In this document: piece by piece, positions 1 to 8,082 of the stretch | Position numbering within the stretch: the stretch's first letter is position 1 | Layout: each line of letters starts with the position of its first letter | The notes under the pieces: model-generated | Databases searched by the model: none | The model's input: only the letters and a program-made list of their open reading frames with translations | Told to the model about the DNA's origin: nothing | Translations under genes and position numbers: made by a program | Source of the DNA: ELB16-189 sp018266435 | GTDB taxonomy: Bacteria > Bacteroidota > Bacteroidia > Cytophagales > Cyclobacteriaceae | Direction: 5' to 3' | Length of the DNA: 64,000 bases | Assembly: GCA_030123525.1 (NCBI GenBank) | Contig: CP126125.1 | Span: 3,100,001 to 3,164,000, forward strand

Positions 1-9
1 CTGTAATTT

Positions 10-1086
10 ATGTGCTATTATAAATCACTAGCTCAACGAGAAACCGAACTTTTTGAACACTACCAAGCCTCATTCGAATCAATCACAGCAGAACTTGAAC
101 CAATCCGTGAACGTTTCGAGACTCTATTGCTTAAAGACGAGAAGTTGACATCTCTGACCCTGAATGCACCAACTGAAATTTACAATCTATTGACTCTATA
201 TTCACAGAAAAATTCTCTTCCTGCCCACTATACCAAGCAGGAGCTTTCTGAAATGAAGTGGTGTTTCAAATCATTGAGTAGTTTTCATGATAATGGATTG
301 TACAGATACCTAGAAAATGGCTTCGATTATTTACCGACACCGATCATAACAGCTGGAGATCCAGCTAATTTCAAACTTTTCAAATGGGGCCTAATTCCAT
401 TCTTTGTCTCCGACAAAGACAAAGCTATGGTGCTGCGTACACAGACACTAAATTGTATTTCAGAAGAGATGTACGAGAAGCCTTCTTTCCGCGATGCTGC
501 AAAAAATGCGCAACGATGTCTCATTCCTGTCACTGGTTTTTTTGAGTGGAGGTGGCTGGACGAAACAGGCACTGTCAAGATTCCTTATTACATAACTTTC
601 CGGGATTATCAACTTCGCTCCATGGCTGGATTGTACTCACGCTGGAAGGACAAAGCAACTGACGAATATTATTACAGTTATACAGTATTAACCTGCCCAG
701 CGAACAGTGTTCTTGAATACGTCCACAACAGCAAAAAGCGGATGCCTGTTTTAATTGCCAAAGAAGATGAGCAGGCATGGTTGAACAAAGACCTTAGCCA
801 GAAAGATGTTATGGAGCTGTGTCATCCATCACGTGACCCAGCCATGAGTGCGTACACCATATCAAAACTTCTTACAACCCGAAATGTGATCAATAATGTA
901 CCTGATGTTTTAAATCCCCTGAATTACAATGCCGCAATTCAAGAGGCCAATCAATTTCTTCTTACAGGCGACAAGAAAAAAGCAATTGAAGCATTTAAGA
1001 CTGTTGTGAGCGGAGACAAACTCAAAGCTGAGGATTTAATGAATGCCGCAAAACAAGAAATTATTGCAGTGCTTGAGTTGAAATGA
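10..1086 (+). CDS. SOS response-associated peptidase (SRAP/HMCES/YedK family), catalytically complete
   Basis: SRAP proteins shield abasic sites in single-stranded DNA by forming a thiazolidine link through Cys2. The ATG at 10 gives MCYY, so Cys2 is present once Met1 is removed. The other family catalytic residues are visible: Asn148 (TLNCISE), Glu179 (GFFEWR) and His239 (YVHNSKKRMPV). At 358 aa it is much longer than the usual 220-240 aa, with an insert over about residues 20-110 and a C-terminal extension from about 300. It faces the imuA-imuB-dnaE2 operon and its TGA abuts the dnaE2 stop codon with no spacer. SRAP genes are commonly found with imuA/imuB/dnaE2, which supports a role in damage tolerance. 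Only 9 bases lie upstream, so its promoter cannot be judged. Confidence 0.92.
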   Translation: MCYYKSLAQRETELFEHYQASFESITAELEPIRERFETLLLKDEKLTSLTLNAPTEIYNLLTLYSQKNSLPAHYTKQELSEMKWCFKSLSSFHDNGLYRYLENGFDYLPTPIITAGDPANFKLFKWGLIPFFVSDKDKAMVLRTQTLNCISEEMYEKPSFRDAAKNAQRCLIPVTGFFEWRWLDETGTVKIPYYITFRDYQLRSMAGLYSRWKDKATDEYYYSYTVLTCPANSVLEYVHNSKKRMPVLIAKEDEQAWLNKDLSQKDVMELCHPSRDPAMSAYTISKLLTTRNVINNVPDVLNPLNYNAAIQEANQFLLTGDKKKAIEAFKTVVSGDKLKAEDLMNAAKQEIIAVLELK

Positions 1087-4000
1087 TTACCTGAAATTTC
1101 TCCCTTCGTGAAAGACATTCATCTGTTGGTTCGAATGCTTACTTGACTTATCTCTTGGATCAAGGCCTGGAGATGTTGTTTCATCTGCCCTTGCCAATGT
1201 GGTGAGGGATTCATTTCCTGATTTCACAAGCTGCTGTAATAGTCGCGATAGATTGATACACTTGTTAACGATCACATGAACAACATCACCCTCTCTTTGA
1301 AGTTTGCCCTCCACCATTAACAACCTTGATTGGATAATTTCCTTTCTGAACTTGTCAAACAGTTGAGGATAAACTACAAGGTTTGCAGTTCCGGTTTCAT
1401 CTTCAATGGTAATGAAGCAGATACCACTTGCTGTGCCTGGTCTTTGTCGGACGAGTATCAGGCCTGCCACTTTTATGGCGTCTCCATTTTTCGAATTTTG
1501 AAGTGCTGAATTTGTAACAACATGTAGTTGTGTCAATTCTTGTCTCACAAAACTAACTGGGTGTGCCTTTAACGACAGCGAGGTGGACGCGTAGTCATGA
1601 ACAACATGTTCAGATAATGTCATTTCAGGAAGATCAATTTCATTTTCTGCTGAGTTATTAATTATCGAACCAGAGAATAGTGAGTTGATTTGATCGTCCT
1701 TCGTTGATACATCCCATAATGCATTCCTCCGGTCTTGATTCATTGAACGGAATGCATCTGCATCGGCCAATCGTTCAAGCATAGCATCTGATAACCCTGC
1801 TTCCTTTAAATCGTGTACGGATGTGAATTTGCTTTTTCTTGCTGTAAGTAAATTAGCAACATCAACTGCACGTAGCCCACTCACCTGACGAAAGCCCAAA
1901 CGCACAGCCCAATATTTTCCGGACTTGATTTCAAGTGTGTTATCCCATTCCGAATGATTGACATCGATAGGAAGAAATTCTACTCCGTGATTCCTCGCAT
2001 CGATTACAATTTGTGCGGGTTGATAAAATCCCATGGGCAAGCTGTTGAGTAACGCACATGCAAACACATCAGGGTAATAACATTTTAACCATGACGAGAC
2101 ATAAACAAGCAACGCAAAACTCACTGCATGGCTCTCCGGAAACCCATAACTCCCAAACCCTTCCAGTTGTCGGAAGACCCGTTGGGCATACTCTTTTGTG
2201 TAGCCATTTTTCATCATGCCATTCACAAGTTTGCCTTCAAAGTGTGAGATCAATCCGTTCACTTTGAATGTTGCCATACTCCGTCTCAACTGATCTGCTT
2301 CTGCTGGGGTGAATCCTGCAGCCACAATTGCGATTTTCATTGCTTGCTCTTGAAACAATGGTACACCAAGAGTTCGTCCAAGTATTCCTTCAAACTCCTT
2401 AGATGGGTACACCACTGGCTCTTCTCCGTTCCTTCTCCTTAAATAAGGGTGAACCATGTCGCCTTGGATCGGGCCAGGCCTGACGATAGCAACCTCAATT
2501 ACCAAATCATAAAAGCATTTCGGCTTTAATCTTGGCAGCATGGATTGTTGTGCACGGCTCTCGATCTGAAAAACGCCAATAGTATCTGCATGACATACCA
2601 TTTCATAAACCTTCGGATCATCTTGTGGAATGTTGGCCAATGTCAAATCGCGATCGTAATGTTTCTTCACAAGATCAAATGCCTTGCGTATGCAAGTGAG
2701 CATACCAAGTGCGAGGACATCTATTTTCAAAAAGCCAAGTGCTTCAATGTCGTCCTTGTTCCATTCAATGTTCGTCCTGTTTTCCATTCTGGCATTAAGC
2801 AGTGGACACAGATCAGAAATCTTTCCCTCGGTGATGACAAAGCCTCCCGTGTGTTGACCTAACTGTCTAGGAAATCCAATGTATTCAGACGTGAGCTGTA
2901 GCACTTTCTGAATTGTTGGATCTTCTGGATTGATACCCTGGCTGATGATCCGGTTTTTGTCAAAGCCTTCATCCTTGAAATCCCAGATCAGTCCGGATAA
3001 CCGATTGATCATATCAACAGAAAGCCCCATGGCTTTTCCTACATCCCGTATCGCGCCTTTGTGATGAAGCTGTGTTACTGTGGCAACTACGGCAGAACGG
3101 TCACGCCCATATTTATTATAAATGTATTGCATGACTTCTTCGCGTCTCTCGTGCTCGAAATCAACATCAATGTCCGGTGGTTCATTTCTTGCTGATGAAA
3201 TGAAGCGCTCAAATAGAAGATCAAACTTTGAAGGATCGACCGATGTGATTCCAAGACAATAACACACGGTAGAGTTTGCTGCCGAGCCTCGTCCCTGACA
3301 AAGTATTTTTTGCTCACGTGCATACCTCACGATGTCATAAACCGTGAGGAAATATTCTGCATAGCTCACCTCAGCAATGAATTTGAGTTCGTACTCAATG
3401 TTAGCTTTTATCTTTTCAGGAATTTGTTCACCAAACATTTGCTGCGCTCCTCTCCATGTGAGATAGGTTAACTCTTCCTGTGGGGTTCTTCCCTCACTGG
3501 TTATTTCCTTTGGGTACTTGTATTTCAGTTGGTCAAGAGAAAAGTTACAAGCATCCGAGATAATTCGTGTTTGTTCGATTGCGTCTGGATATTGTCGAAA
3601 CAACCGAAACATTTCACCAACTGGTTTTAAGTATCGTTCAGCATTCGGATGCAGACGGAATCCTGCGTTGTGTATCGTGCATTTTTCCCGTGCGCACGTA
3701 ATCACATCTTGTAGTTCCCTTCGCTCCGCGTTGTGGTAGTGAACGTCATTGGTCACTGCAACAGGTATTTTGAGTTTTCGTGCAAGCTCATGAATCTGAT
3801 ATAACAATTTACTATCGCTCCCCCGATAAGTCCGCGTTGCAGCGAGGTATAAATTTTCTCCGAAGGCTTCTCTGTACTCTGCTATCTGTTCAATGTAGGT
3901 GTTTTCAAACTCAAATGTTTTATTCAGCGAGTGAGGAACAATGGCAATGAATTTCAATCCTTCACAATACTGATAAACATCTGATTTATACAATTCGCAT

Positions 4001-4308
4001 TTCCCTTTTTCAGTGCGTAGGTTTCCAACAGAAAGTAAGTTGGACAATCGAGCGTGAGAGCTAATGTCAGTGGGGTATGCCAGAAGGCTTGTGCCATTCA
4101 TTAAGTCAAGCCGGCAGGCGGGAATAAAACGGATCCCAAATTTCTTTGCTGCCACATGGCCACGGACAATTCCTGCCAACGTGTTCCTGTCTGTAATCGC
4201 GATTGATTTATACCCTAACTGTGCTGCATATGAGACCATCTCCTCCGGGTGAGAAGCTCCACGGAGAAAACTGAAATTCGTAGTGACTTGTAGCTCCGAG
4301 TATTCCAT
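1087..4308 (-). CDS. dnaE2: Error-prone DNA polymerase III alpha subunit, DnaE2
   Basis: A 1073-aa C-family polymerase. The N-terminus is a PHP domain (FSFLRGASHPEEMV, then AITDRNTLAG). The polymerase palm holds CQGRGSAANS and PPDIDVDFEHERR, whose aspartates bind metal. An OB-fold follows near residues 950-1040. DnaE2 is the active polymerase of the ImuA-ImuB-DnaE2 mutasome used for translesion synthesis and SOS mutagenesis. Length and motif order fit DnaE2 rather than replicative DnaE1, and the imuA/imuB neighbours settle the assignment. Its ATG lies 6 bp after the imuB stop, indicating one transcript. The 3' end abuts the convergent SRAP stop, so transcripts of the two probably overlap. Confidence 0.95.
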   Translation of the reverse strand: MEYSELQVTTNFSFLRGASHPEEMVSYAAQLGYKSIAITDRNTLAGIVRGHVAAKKFGIRFIPACRLDLMNGTSLLAYPTDISSHARLSNLLSVGNLRTEKGKCELYKSDVYQYCEGLKFIAIVPHSLNKTFEFENTYIEQIAEYREAFGENLYLAATRTYRGSDSKLLYQIHELARKLKIPVAVTNDVHYHNAERRELQDVITCAREKCTIHNAGFRLHPNAERYLKPVGEMFRLFRQYPDAIEQTRIISDACNFSLDQLKYKYPKEITSEGRTPQEELTYLTWRGAQQMFGEQIPEKIKANIEYELKFIAEVSYAEYFLTVYDIVRYAREQKILCQGRGSAANSTVCYCLGITSVDPSKFDLLFERFISSARNEPPDIDVDFEHERREEVMQYIYNKYGRDRSAVVATVTQLHHKGAIRDVGKAMGLSVDMINRLSGLIWDFKDEGFDKNRIISQGINPEDPTIQKVLQLTSEYIGFPRQLGQHTGGFVITEGKISDLCPLLNARMENRTNIEWNKDDIEALGFLKIDVLALGMLTCIRKAFDLVKKHYDRDLTLANIPQDDPKVYEMVCHADTIGVFQIESRAQQSMLPRLKPKCFYDLVIEVAIVRPGPIQGDMVHPYLRRRNGEEPVVYPSKEFEGILGRTLGVPLFQEQAMKIAIVAAGFTPAEADQLRRSMATFKVNGLISHFEGKLVNGMMKNGYTKEYAQRVFRQLEGFGSYGFPESHAVSFALLVYVSSWLKCYYPDVFACALLNSLPMGFYQPAQIVIDARNHGVEFLPIDVNHSEWDNTLEIKSGKYWAVRLGFRQVSGLRAVDVANLLTARKSKFTSVHDLKEAGLSDAMLERLADADAFRSMNQDRRNALWDVSTKDDQINSLFSGSIINNSAENEIDLPEMTLSEHVVHDYASTSLSLKAHPVSFVRQELTQLHVVTNSALQNSKNGDAIKVAGLILVRQRPGTASGICFITIEDETGTANLVVYPQLFDKFRKEIIQSRLLMVEGKLQREGDVVHVIVNKCINLSRLLQQLVKSGNESLTTLARADETTSPGLDPRDKSSKHSNQQMNVFHEGRNFR

Positions 4309-4314
4309 AATCCA

Positions 4315-5814
4315 TCAAGCAAAAAATCCATGTAGAAACCACTTATACGATTTATCATGATAGTGCCCCAACCTGAAAAGCCAATATCGATTGCCTTCCT
4401 CATCTTCCACTCTATAATAATCACGGTGTTGTCCTTGCTGAAGCCACCATTCTTGTTCGATCCGCTCCGGCCCATCTGCATGGACAATGCGATGCTCTTT
4501 TCCTTTATAGATGAACAACATTGGTGGATAATCGGGAATTGGGGCAGTGACTTCAATAGGTTCAGGTGTGTGCAATAATTGAACAGGTCGAGGTTCATCC
4601 ACTCGCCATGAGATAATGGGTTTTTCCTGAAGGGAGTTTGCAAGCTTGACTGAGCGCTCCGGCCAGTAATGTTCATCTGGTAAATAACGGTGGATCGATT
4701 GTGTCCCAATCTTGTTTCCAAGCCGATCAAGTAATTCAGCAAGTCGAACATCTTCAAGGCCAACTGAACCTTCCCACATTTTTTCTTGAGAGGGCAGGTG
4801 ATCTTCCACTCTGGGAGCTTCCAATAAAAATAATTCTATTCCGAGGCCAGGATCAATATTTTGAAGTTTTAGTTCAAATAATTGAAATAGGTGTTTGATG
4901 TTATGTGATGGCCTGCTTGTGACAATGTCAACTTGCTCAATCTTCCCATCGATGCGATAACATTTTAATATAGATGTACGAAGACCTAATTGCTCGTTCG
5001 TCAATCTCCCGCAAAGTGTTTTCAATAGTTCTTCCAGCACTATTTCAATACCGACCCGTGTTGCGATGGGTTCGATACAGGGCAAACGTTCCTGATAAGG
5101 TTCAACAGGCATGATCGGAACTATTGTCTCTATCTCCGTTCCGATTGCCCGGTTCAATTTTGTAATGATGTCTTGCCCAAACCTTCTCCTCAATGATGCC
5201 CTTGGGGCTTTGATTATTTGTTGGATTTTGTGAAGTCCAAGTTTGTGCAGGCGTTCTACAGTTTCATTTTCCAATCTCAGTGCTTCCGGAGGCAGTGTCT
5301 GTAAAATTGATAAGTGATCATTAGTTGAAACCACCTGATACTTTCTGTTAAATCGTGCAGTTCCCCATGCTACACCGATGGTGTCAGCGATTACTACCTT
5401 GGCATCATATCCACGTGCATGTAATTTCTTGCCGATATCGTTTACATAATTTTGATCTCCACCCCAAAGGTGAGTACAACCGGAAGCATCAAGAAGAAGC
5501 CCATCGGGTAAGTCAATGGCAACGATCGGTGAAAAGCAGATGCACCATTCAGCAAGTTTTGTTAGCAGCTTTTCTTTTAAGTCGGGTCTATCATCTAACA
5601 CTTGGAGTTCAGGGATGATTGCTCTTGCATCTGCAAGCACCATTCCTTGACAAACACCTTTGCTTTCAGCGATCGCGTTTGATGAAGTGATCAGCATTCT
5701 TCCATGAGAAGGGGAACGCAATACAAACGGTATTGATTTTAGTTGAGGCTGGCAGAGACTGTGCAAGTCCGTTGCTAGATAACGGAACCAGATGGAGACA
5801 TAACGCTTCGGCAT
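4315..5814 (-). CDS. imuB: ImuB, Y-family polymerase-like mutasome subunit
   Basis: A 499-aa Y-family-like protein. The start (MPKRYVSIWFRYLATD) replaces the catalytic aspartate motif of active DinB polymerases, as is usual for ImuB, which is thought to act as a beta-clamp-binding hub for DnaE2 rather than as a polymerase. Recognisable Y-family stretches are LPDGLLLDASGCTHLWGG, and thumb-like residues 180-230 with HKLGLHKIQQI (helix-hairpin-helix type). The gene begins 1 bp after the imuA stop and ends 6 bp before dnaE2, a tight operon. No frameshift or truncation is visible. Confidence 0.92.
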   Translation of the reverse strand: MPKRYVSIWFRYLATDLHSLCQPQLKSIPFVLRSPSHGRMLITSSNAIAESKGVCQGMVLADARAIIPELQVLDDRPDLKEKLLTKLAEWCICFSPIVAIDLPDGLLLDASGCTHLWGGDQNYVNDIGKKLHARGYDAKVVIADTIGVAWGTARFNRKYQVVSTNDHLSILQTLPPEALRLENETVERLHKLGLHKIQQIIKAPRASLRRRFGQDIITKLNRAIGTEIETIVPIMPVEPYQERLPCIEPIATRVGIEIVLEELLKTLCGRLTNEQLGLRTSILKCYRIDGKIEQVDIVTSRPSHNIKHLFQLFELKLQNIDPGLGIELFLLEAPRVEDHLPSQEKMWEGSVGLEDVRLAELLDRLGNKIGTQSIHRYLPDEHYWPERSVKLANSLQEKPIISWRVDEPRPVQLLHTPEPIEVTAPIPDYPPMLFIYKGKEHRIVHADGPERIEQEWWLQQGQHRDYYRVEDEEGNRYWLFRLGHYHDKSYKWFLHGFFA

Positions 5815-5815
5815 T

Positions 5816-6556
5816 TCATCCTGTTTTCTTCTTGTGCCATTGATCCGATGCTACAAGTGTATCAATTGGAACATGCGTAGGAAAGAATTTGCCGTCAAAC
5901 CATTTTACGTCCCATGTTCCCGGTTTGCCGTTTCTAATCTTCGACAGCTCAACTTTCCATTTAGGAAAACCGATTCCCGGCAAGCGATCACTTTTCTCAC
6001 TCGGGAGGGAAGAAATTTTCCATCGAGAGACAGATGCAATTGTACCGATGTTTCTTGAAGCTTTCCTCACGATAAAGCCAGTTACTCCGCTATGTTCGAC
6101 ACCCAGTTGTAATCGCCTTGAAGTTTTAAAATCGATCTCTCCAATTTCACCGACTACTGCCGACACCGCTCCGCACTTCAATGCTTCGTCCATCGCCCAC
6201 ACGACATCTTTTTCTTTTTTCAAATCAATGAAAATGAAGCGGTCTGGGTCGACACCGAAAGCTTTTAAAGCTATTGGAAATACATTTCGTGAAGCGCTGA
6301 TCCAAATTGACGTTCCGCTCGCTCCCATGATCATAGAGAGCAACACCGTCACAAAGCCGCTTGTTGCTGCAACTTCTTCTTGTCTATGGGAAATTAATTC
6401 ATGGATTACTCCGAGAGGAAAGGAATGGTTTGGAAAAGCAGAAGCAATCGGCCCAAGGAAATTGTTCAGTTCACAATTGTTGACTGACTTGAGACCTTGC
6501 AACCTGAGAAGATCAGTCTGCAGGCCTTTGAAGATATCTGCTTTCGAAACAACCAT
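5816..6556 (-). CDS. imuA: ImuA, RecA/SulA-like mutasome protein
   Basis: A 246-aa RecA-fold protein. HELISHRQEEVAATSGFVTVLLS is the ImuA counterpart of the RecA P-loop region, and RFIFIDLKKEKDVVWAMDEALKCG plus GAVSAVVGEIGEID resemble the RecA core strands. ImuA is the first conserved member of the imuA-imuB-dnaE2 cassette and contacts ImuB and RecA in studied bacteria. The P-loop is not a canonical GxxxxGKT, which is common in this family. The ATG is 12 bp downstream of a small upstream gene, so it is probably not the first gene of its operon here. Confidence 0.88.
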   Translation of the reverse strand: MVVSKADIFKGLQTDLLRLQGLKSVNNCELNNFLGPIASAFPNHSFPLGVIHELISHRQEEVAATSGFVTVLLSMIMGASGTSIWISASRNVFPIALKAFGVDPDRFIFIDLKKEKDVVWAMDEALKCGAVSAVVGEIGEIDFKTSRRLQLGVEHSGVTGFIVRKASRNIGTIASVSRWKISSLPSEKSDRLPGIGFPKWKVELSKIRNGKPGTWDVKWFDGKFFPTHVPIDTLVASDQWHKKKTG

Positions 6557-6568
6557 AAAACGTCCGGC

Positions 6569-6937
6569 CTAAACAAGTTTCAATTCTTTAGTGGCAACGA
6601 TGCTTGATAGTAACTCGTCAATCTCTTTGTAAATAGGTTCATTGGTCAAATGAACTATTGCTCTGTTGAGTAATTGTTGAACGATGTTATCGTATACTTT
6701 CAGATCAACCCCTCCATTCTTCAAATCAAAAAGTGATTCCTTGATCTTTATGATAGTGTCCTTATCAGGTTTTGCCTCGAACTTAAATCGTAGGTAAGTC
6801 GGCAAATCATTCATTAGTCTAGTGATGACTAGTGAACGGTGTTCCTTGATGATCTCTCGTAACTGGACGATGAGAACATCATTGTTGGTGTCAATTAACT
6901 GTTTGTTGCCGAGTAGTGCTGATTTTACTGATTTCAT
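6569..6937 (-). CDS. Hypothetical protein, first gene of the imuA-imuB-dnaE2 operon
   Basis: A 122-aa soluble protein with no family I recognise. It is rich in charged, helix-forming residues (LREIIKEHRSLVITRLMNDLP, then IKIKESLFDLKNG) and has no signal peptide or membrane segment. It ends 12 bp before imuA on the same strand, and the palindrome at 6985-6998 lies 48 bp above its ATG. It could be a mutasome accessory factor or a remnant left by the neighbouring mobile element; the tight spacing favours the former. Coding is supported by the long open frame and operon-like spacing only. Confidence 0.65.
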   Translation of the reverse strand: MKSVKSALLGNKQLIDTNNDVLIVQLREIIKEHRSLVITRLMNDLPTYLRFKFEAKPDKDTIIKIKESLFDLKNGGVDLKVYDNIVQQLLNRAIVHLTNEPIYKEIDELLSSIVATKELKLV

Positions 6938-6984
6938 ATTTCCTTGTTTCAGAATAACGAAGGTAAAACAAAAAACTAATAAAC

Positions 6985-6998
6985 TTAGTAATTACTAA
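6985..6998 (-). promoter_or_regulatory. Perfect 14-bp palindrome upstream of the imuA operon, candidate SOS (LexA-type) box
   Basis: TTAGTAATTACTAA is a perfect inverted repeat, placed 48 bp above the first start codon of the mutagenesis operon. The arms TTAG..CTAA resemble the LexA1 site described in Xanthomonas (TTAGTA...TACTAA arms). Bacteroidota LexA sites are not well known to me, so the assignment rests on position, symmetry and this resemblance. Confidence 0.45.
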
Positions 6999-7147
6999 AT
7001 AAAATAGTATAAGTATTAAAATATGCTCAAATTCGAATGTTTTATTGATGATTTCAGTCATAAGATCACTTTTACTGCTCATCCTTCCAACGCTAGGTAC
7101 CTGGAACAAGATTTAGGATCCCTTTTGATTTCACACTTTTTCTCGGG

Positions 7148-7258
7148 AAAAAATAGTCGGGAAGATAGTCTGGAAATGCACTCTAGTTTGCCGCAACTTT
7201 AACCTCCATGCATTCAATTCTCGAAAAAAATTACCGAGAATTAAAATCGTCGGGAAGA
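7148..7258 (+). repeat. Left array of end-like motifs (candidate transposase-binding sites)
   Basis: AAAAAATAGTCGGGAAGA (7148-7165) and AAAATCGTCGGGAAGA (7243-7258) are direct copies 95 bp apart, both pointing towards the transposition genes. Their form recalls the repeated TnsB sites of Tn7 (which contain ACAAAATAGTTGGGAA). Candidate partners in the opposite orientation lie at 11134-11148 and 11245-11259. The resemblance to Tn7 sites is from memory of that family and is suggestive only. Confidence 0.35.
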
Positions 7259-7310
7259 AATTTGACTGTCCCACTAGGCTATATCAGGAAAAAATCATTG
7301 GACCCATACT

Positions 7311-7328
7311 GTAAAATTTCAATAAAAT
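7311..7328 (+). repeat. Left copy of an 18-bp direct repeat flanking the transposition operon
   Basis: GTAAAATTTCAATAAAAT at 7311-7328 matches GTAATATTTCAATAAAAT at 11036-11053 in 17 of 18 bases, in the same orientation, on either side of the three-gene operon. An ATTGG also precedes both copies by about 9-15 bases. It could be a regulatory site, an insertion scar or an AT-rich coincidence. Confidence 0.4.
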
Positions 7329-7377
7329 TATCACCTCTTTTCAAAAAATATTGGTCTCTTACGGGTGTAGGGATATT

Positions 7378-8082
7378 TCACCCGAACAGGGTCATTTGAG
7401 TGGTTTCCGGAAGCCGACCGGCATCTATGATATACTTCTTCACAATATGTAGGTTTGTTGTTTGGCCGGCAATCTGCTCTCGAAGCAACTTATTACTCAA
7501 ACCGAAAGCATCACAAAATGCGATCACATCGTCTCTAGTAATTTCTCTAATTTTCTTCCGATTAAATTGACAAATGTACGCATAGATTGATTCGTACTTT
7601 TCTTTGATTAGTTTAATATGCCTCTCAGTAGTTCTAACAATTATCCCGCAAGGTAGCTGAAGTAGCTTCAAATAACTAAAGAATTCAGACAGTGAGTATT
7701 CACTCCTCAGTTTCTCAAATCGATCGAAAACGATAAGCACCCTCCTGCCACGTAGATCCAATTTGGCTCTGTTACTTAGTGCTACTAAAAAGTCGTGTAG
7801 GTTCATCTTTTTGTAATTTTTATTGACGACTTGTATAGTGCACCCTAAATCGCGAAACATTGAGATCGCGGCATCGTGCTTCAACGAATTGTTAAATTGA
7901 AATTGGGTCACTCTCAGATCAGAATTACAAGGAAGAGTGTTGAATTTTTTGAGTGAGAAATGAAATCCACTTCCGTGCTTATCAGTCACGAAGACAAGTT
8001 TTCGATTTCGGACGGCGAAATCAAAGGCTAAAAGGGTATCAATTTGGGCACTCGTTTCAAAATGGTACGCAGCTTTGATCAT
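7378..8082 (-). CDS. Small AAA-like ATPase, degenerate MuB/TniB/TnsC-type transposition partner
   Basis: A 234-aa protein downstream of, and overlapping by ATGA, the DDE transposase. Residues 34-43 (DKHGSGFHFS) sit where a P-loop GxxGxGKT is expected, after the strand KLVFVT, but the Lys-Thr pair is replaced by Phe-His. Residues 115-120 (VLIVFD) look like a Walker B strand followed by RFEKL. Mu and Tn7 elements encode an ATPase (MuB, TnsC, TniB) beside the transposase that picks the target and activates it, so position and fold features suggest that role. At 234 aa it is shorter than MuB (about 310). With the P-loop lysine lost it may not hydrolyse ATP. The family call is inference. Confidence 0.6.
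   Translation of the reverse strand: MIKAAYHFETSAQIDTLLAFDFAVRNRKLVFVTDKHGSGFHFSLKKFNTLPCNSDLRVTQFQFNNSLKHDAAISMFRDLGCTIQVVNKNYKKMNLHDFLVALSNRAKLDLRGRRVLIVFDRFEKLRSEYSLSEFFSYLKLLQLPCGIIVRTTERHIKLIKEKYESIYAYICQFNRKKIREITRDDVIAFCDAFGLSNKLLREQIAGQTTNLHIVKKYIIDAGRLPETTQMTLFG

Larger units (their letters stand above)
6938..7377. other. AT-rich intergenic region between the mutagenesis operon and the transposition genes
   Basis: This 440-bp stretch contains no convincing gene. It holds the 14-bp palindrome (6985-6998), two copies of an AAAATnGTCGGGAAGA motif (7148-7165 and 7243-7258), two weaker AAAAAAT-containing relatives near 7289-7304 and 7343-7356, and the left copy of an 18-bp repeat that recurs at 11036. 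One edge of the mobile element probably lies within it, although no definite end could be fixed. Confidence 0.6.

Noticed and set aside
5889..6572. 227-aa plus-strand ORF opposite imuA
   Set aside because: It is a shadow of imuA, whose frame has clear family features.
6891..7109. 72-aa minus-strand ORF with a hydrophobic stretch
   Set aside because: It overlaps the start of the 122-aa gene out of frame and covers the operon control region; the hydrophobicity comes from the AT-rich DNA.
7208..7399. 63-aa plus-strand ORF
   Set aside because: It lies in an AT-rich repeat-bearing region, has no start context or recognisable motif and overlaps the end of the ATPase gene.
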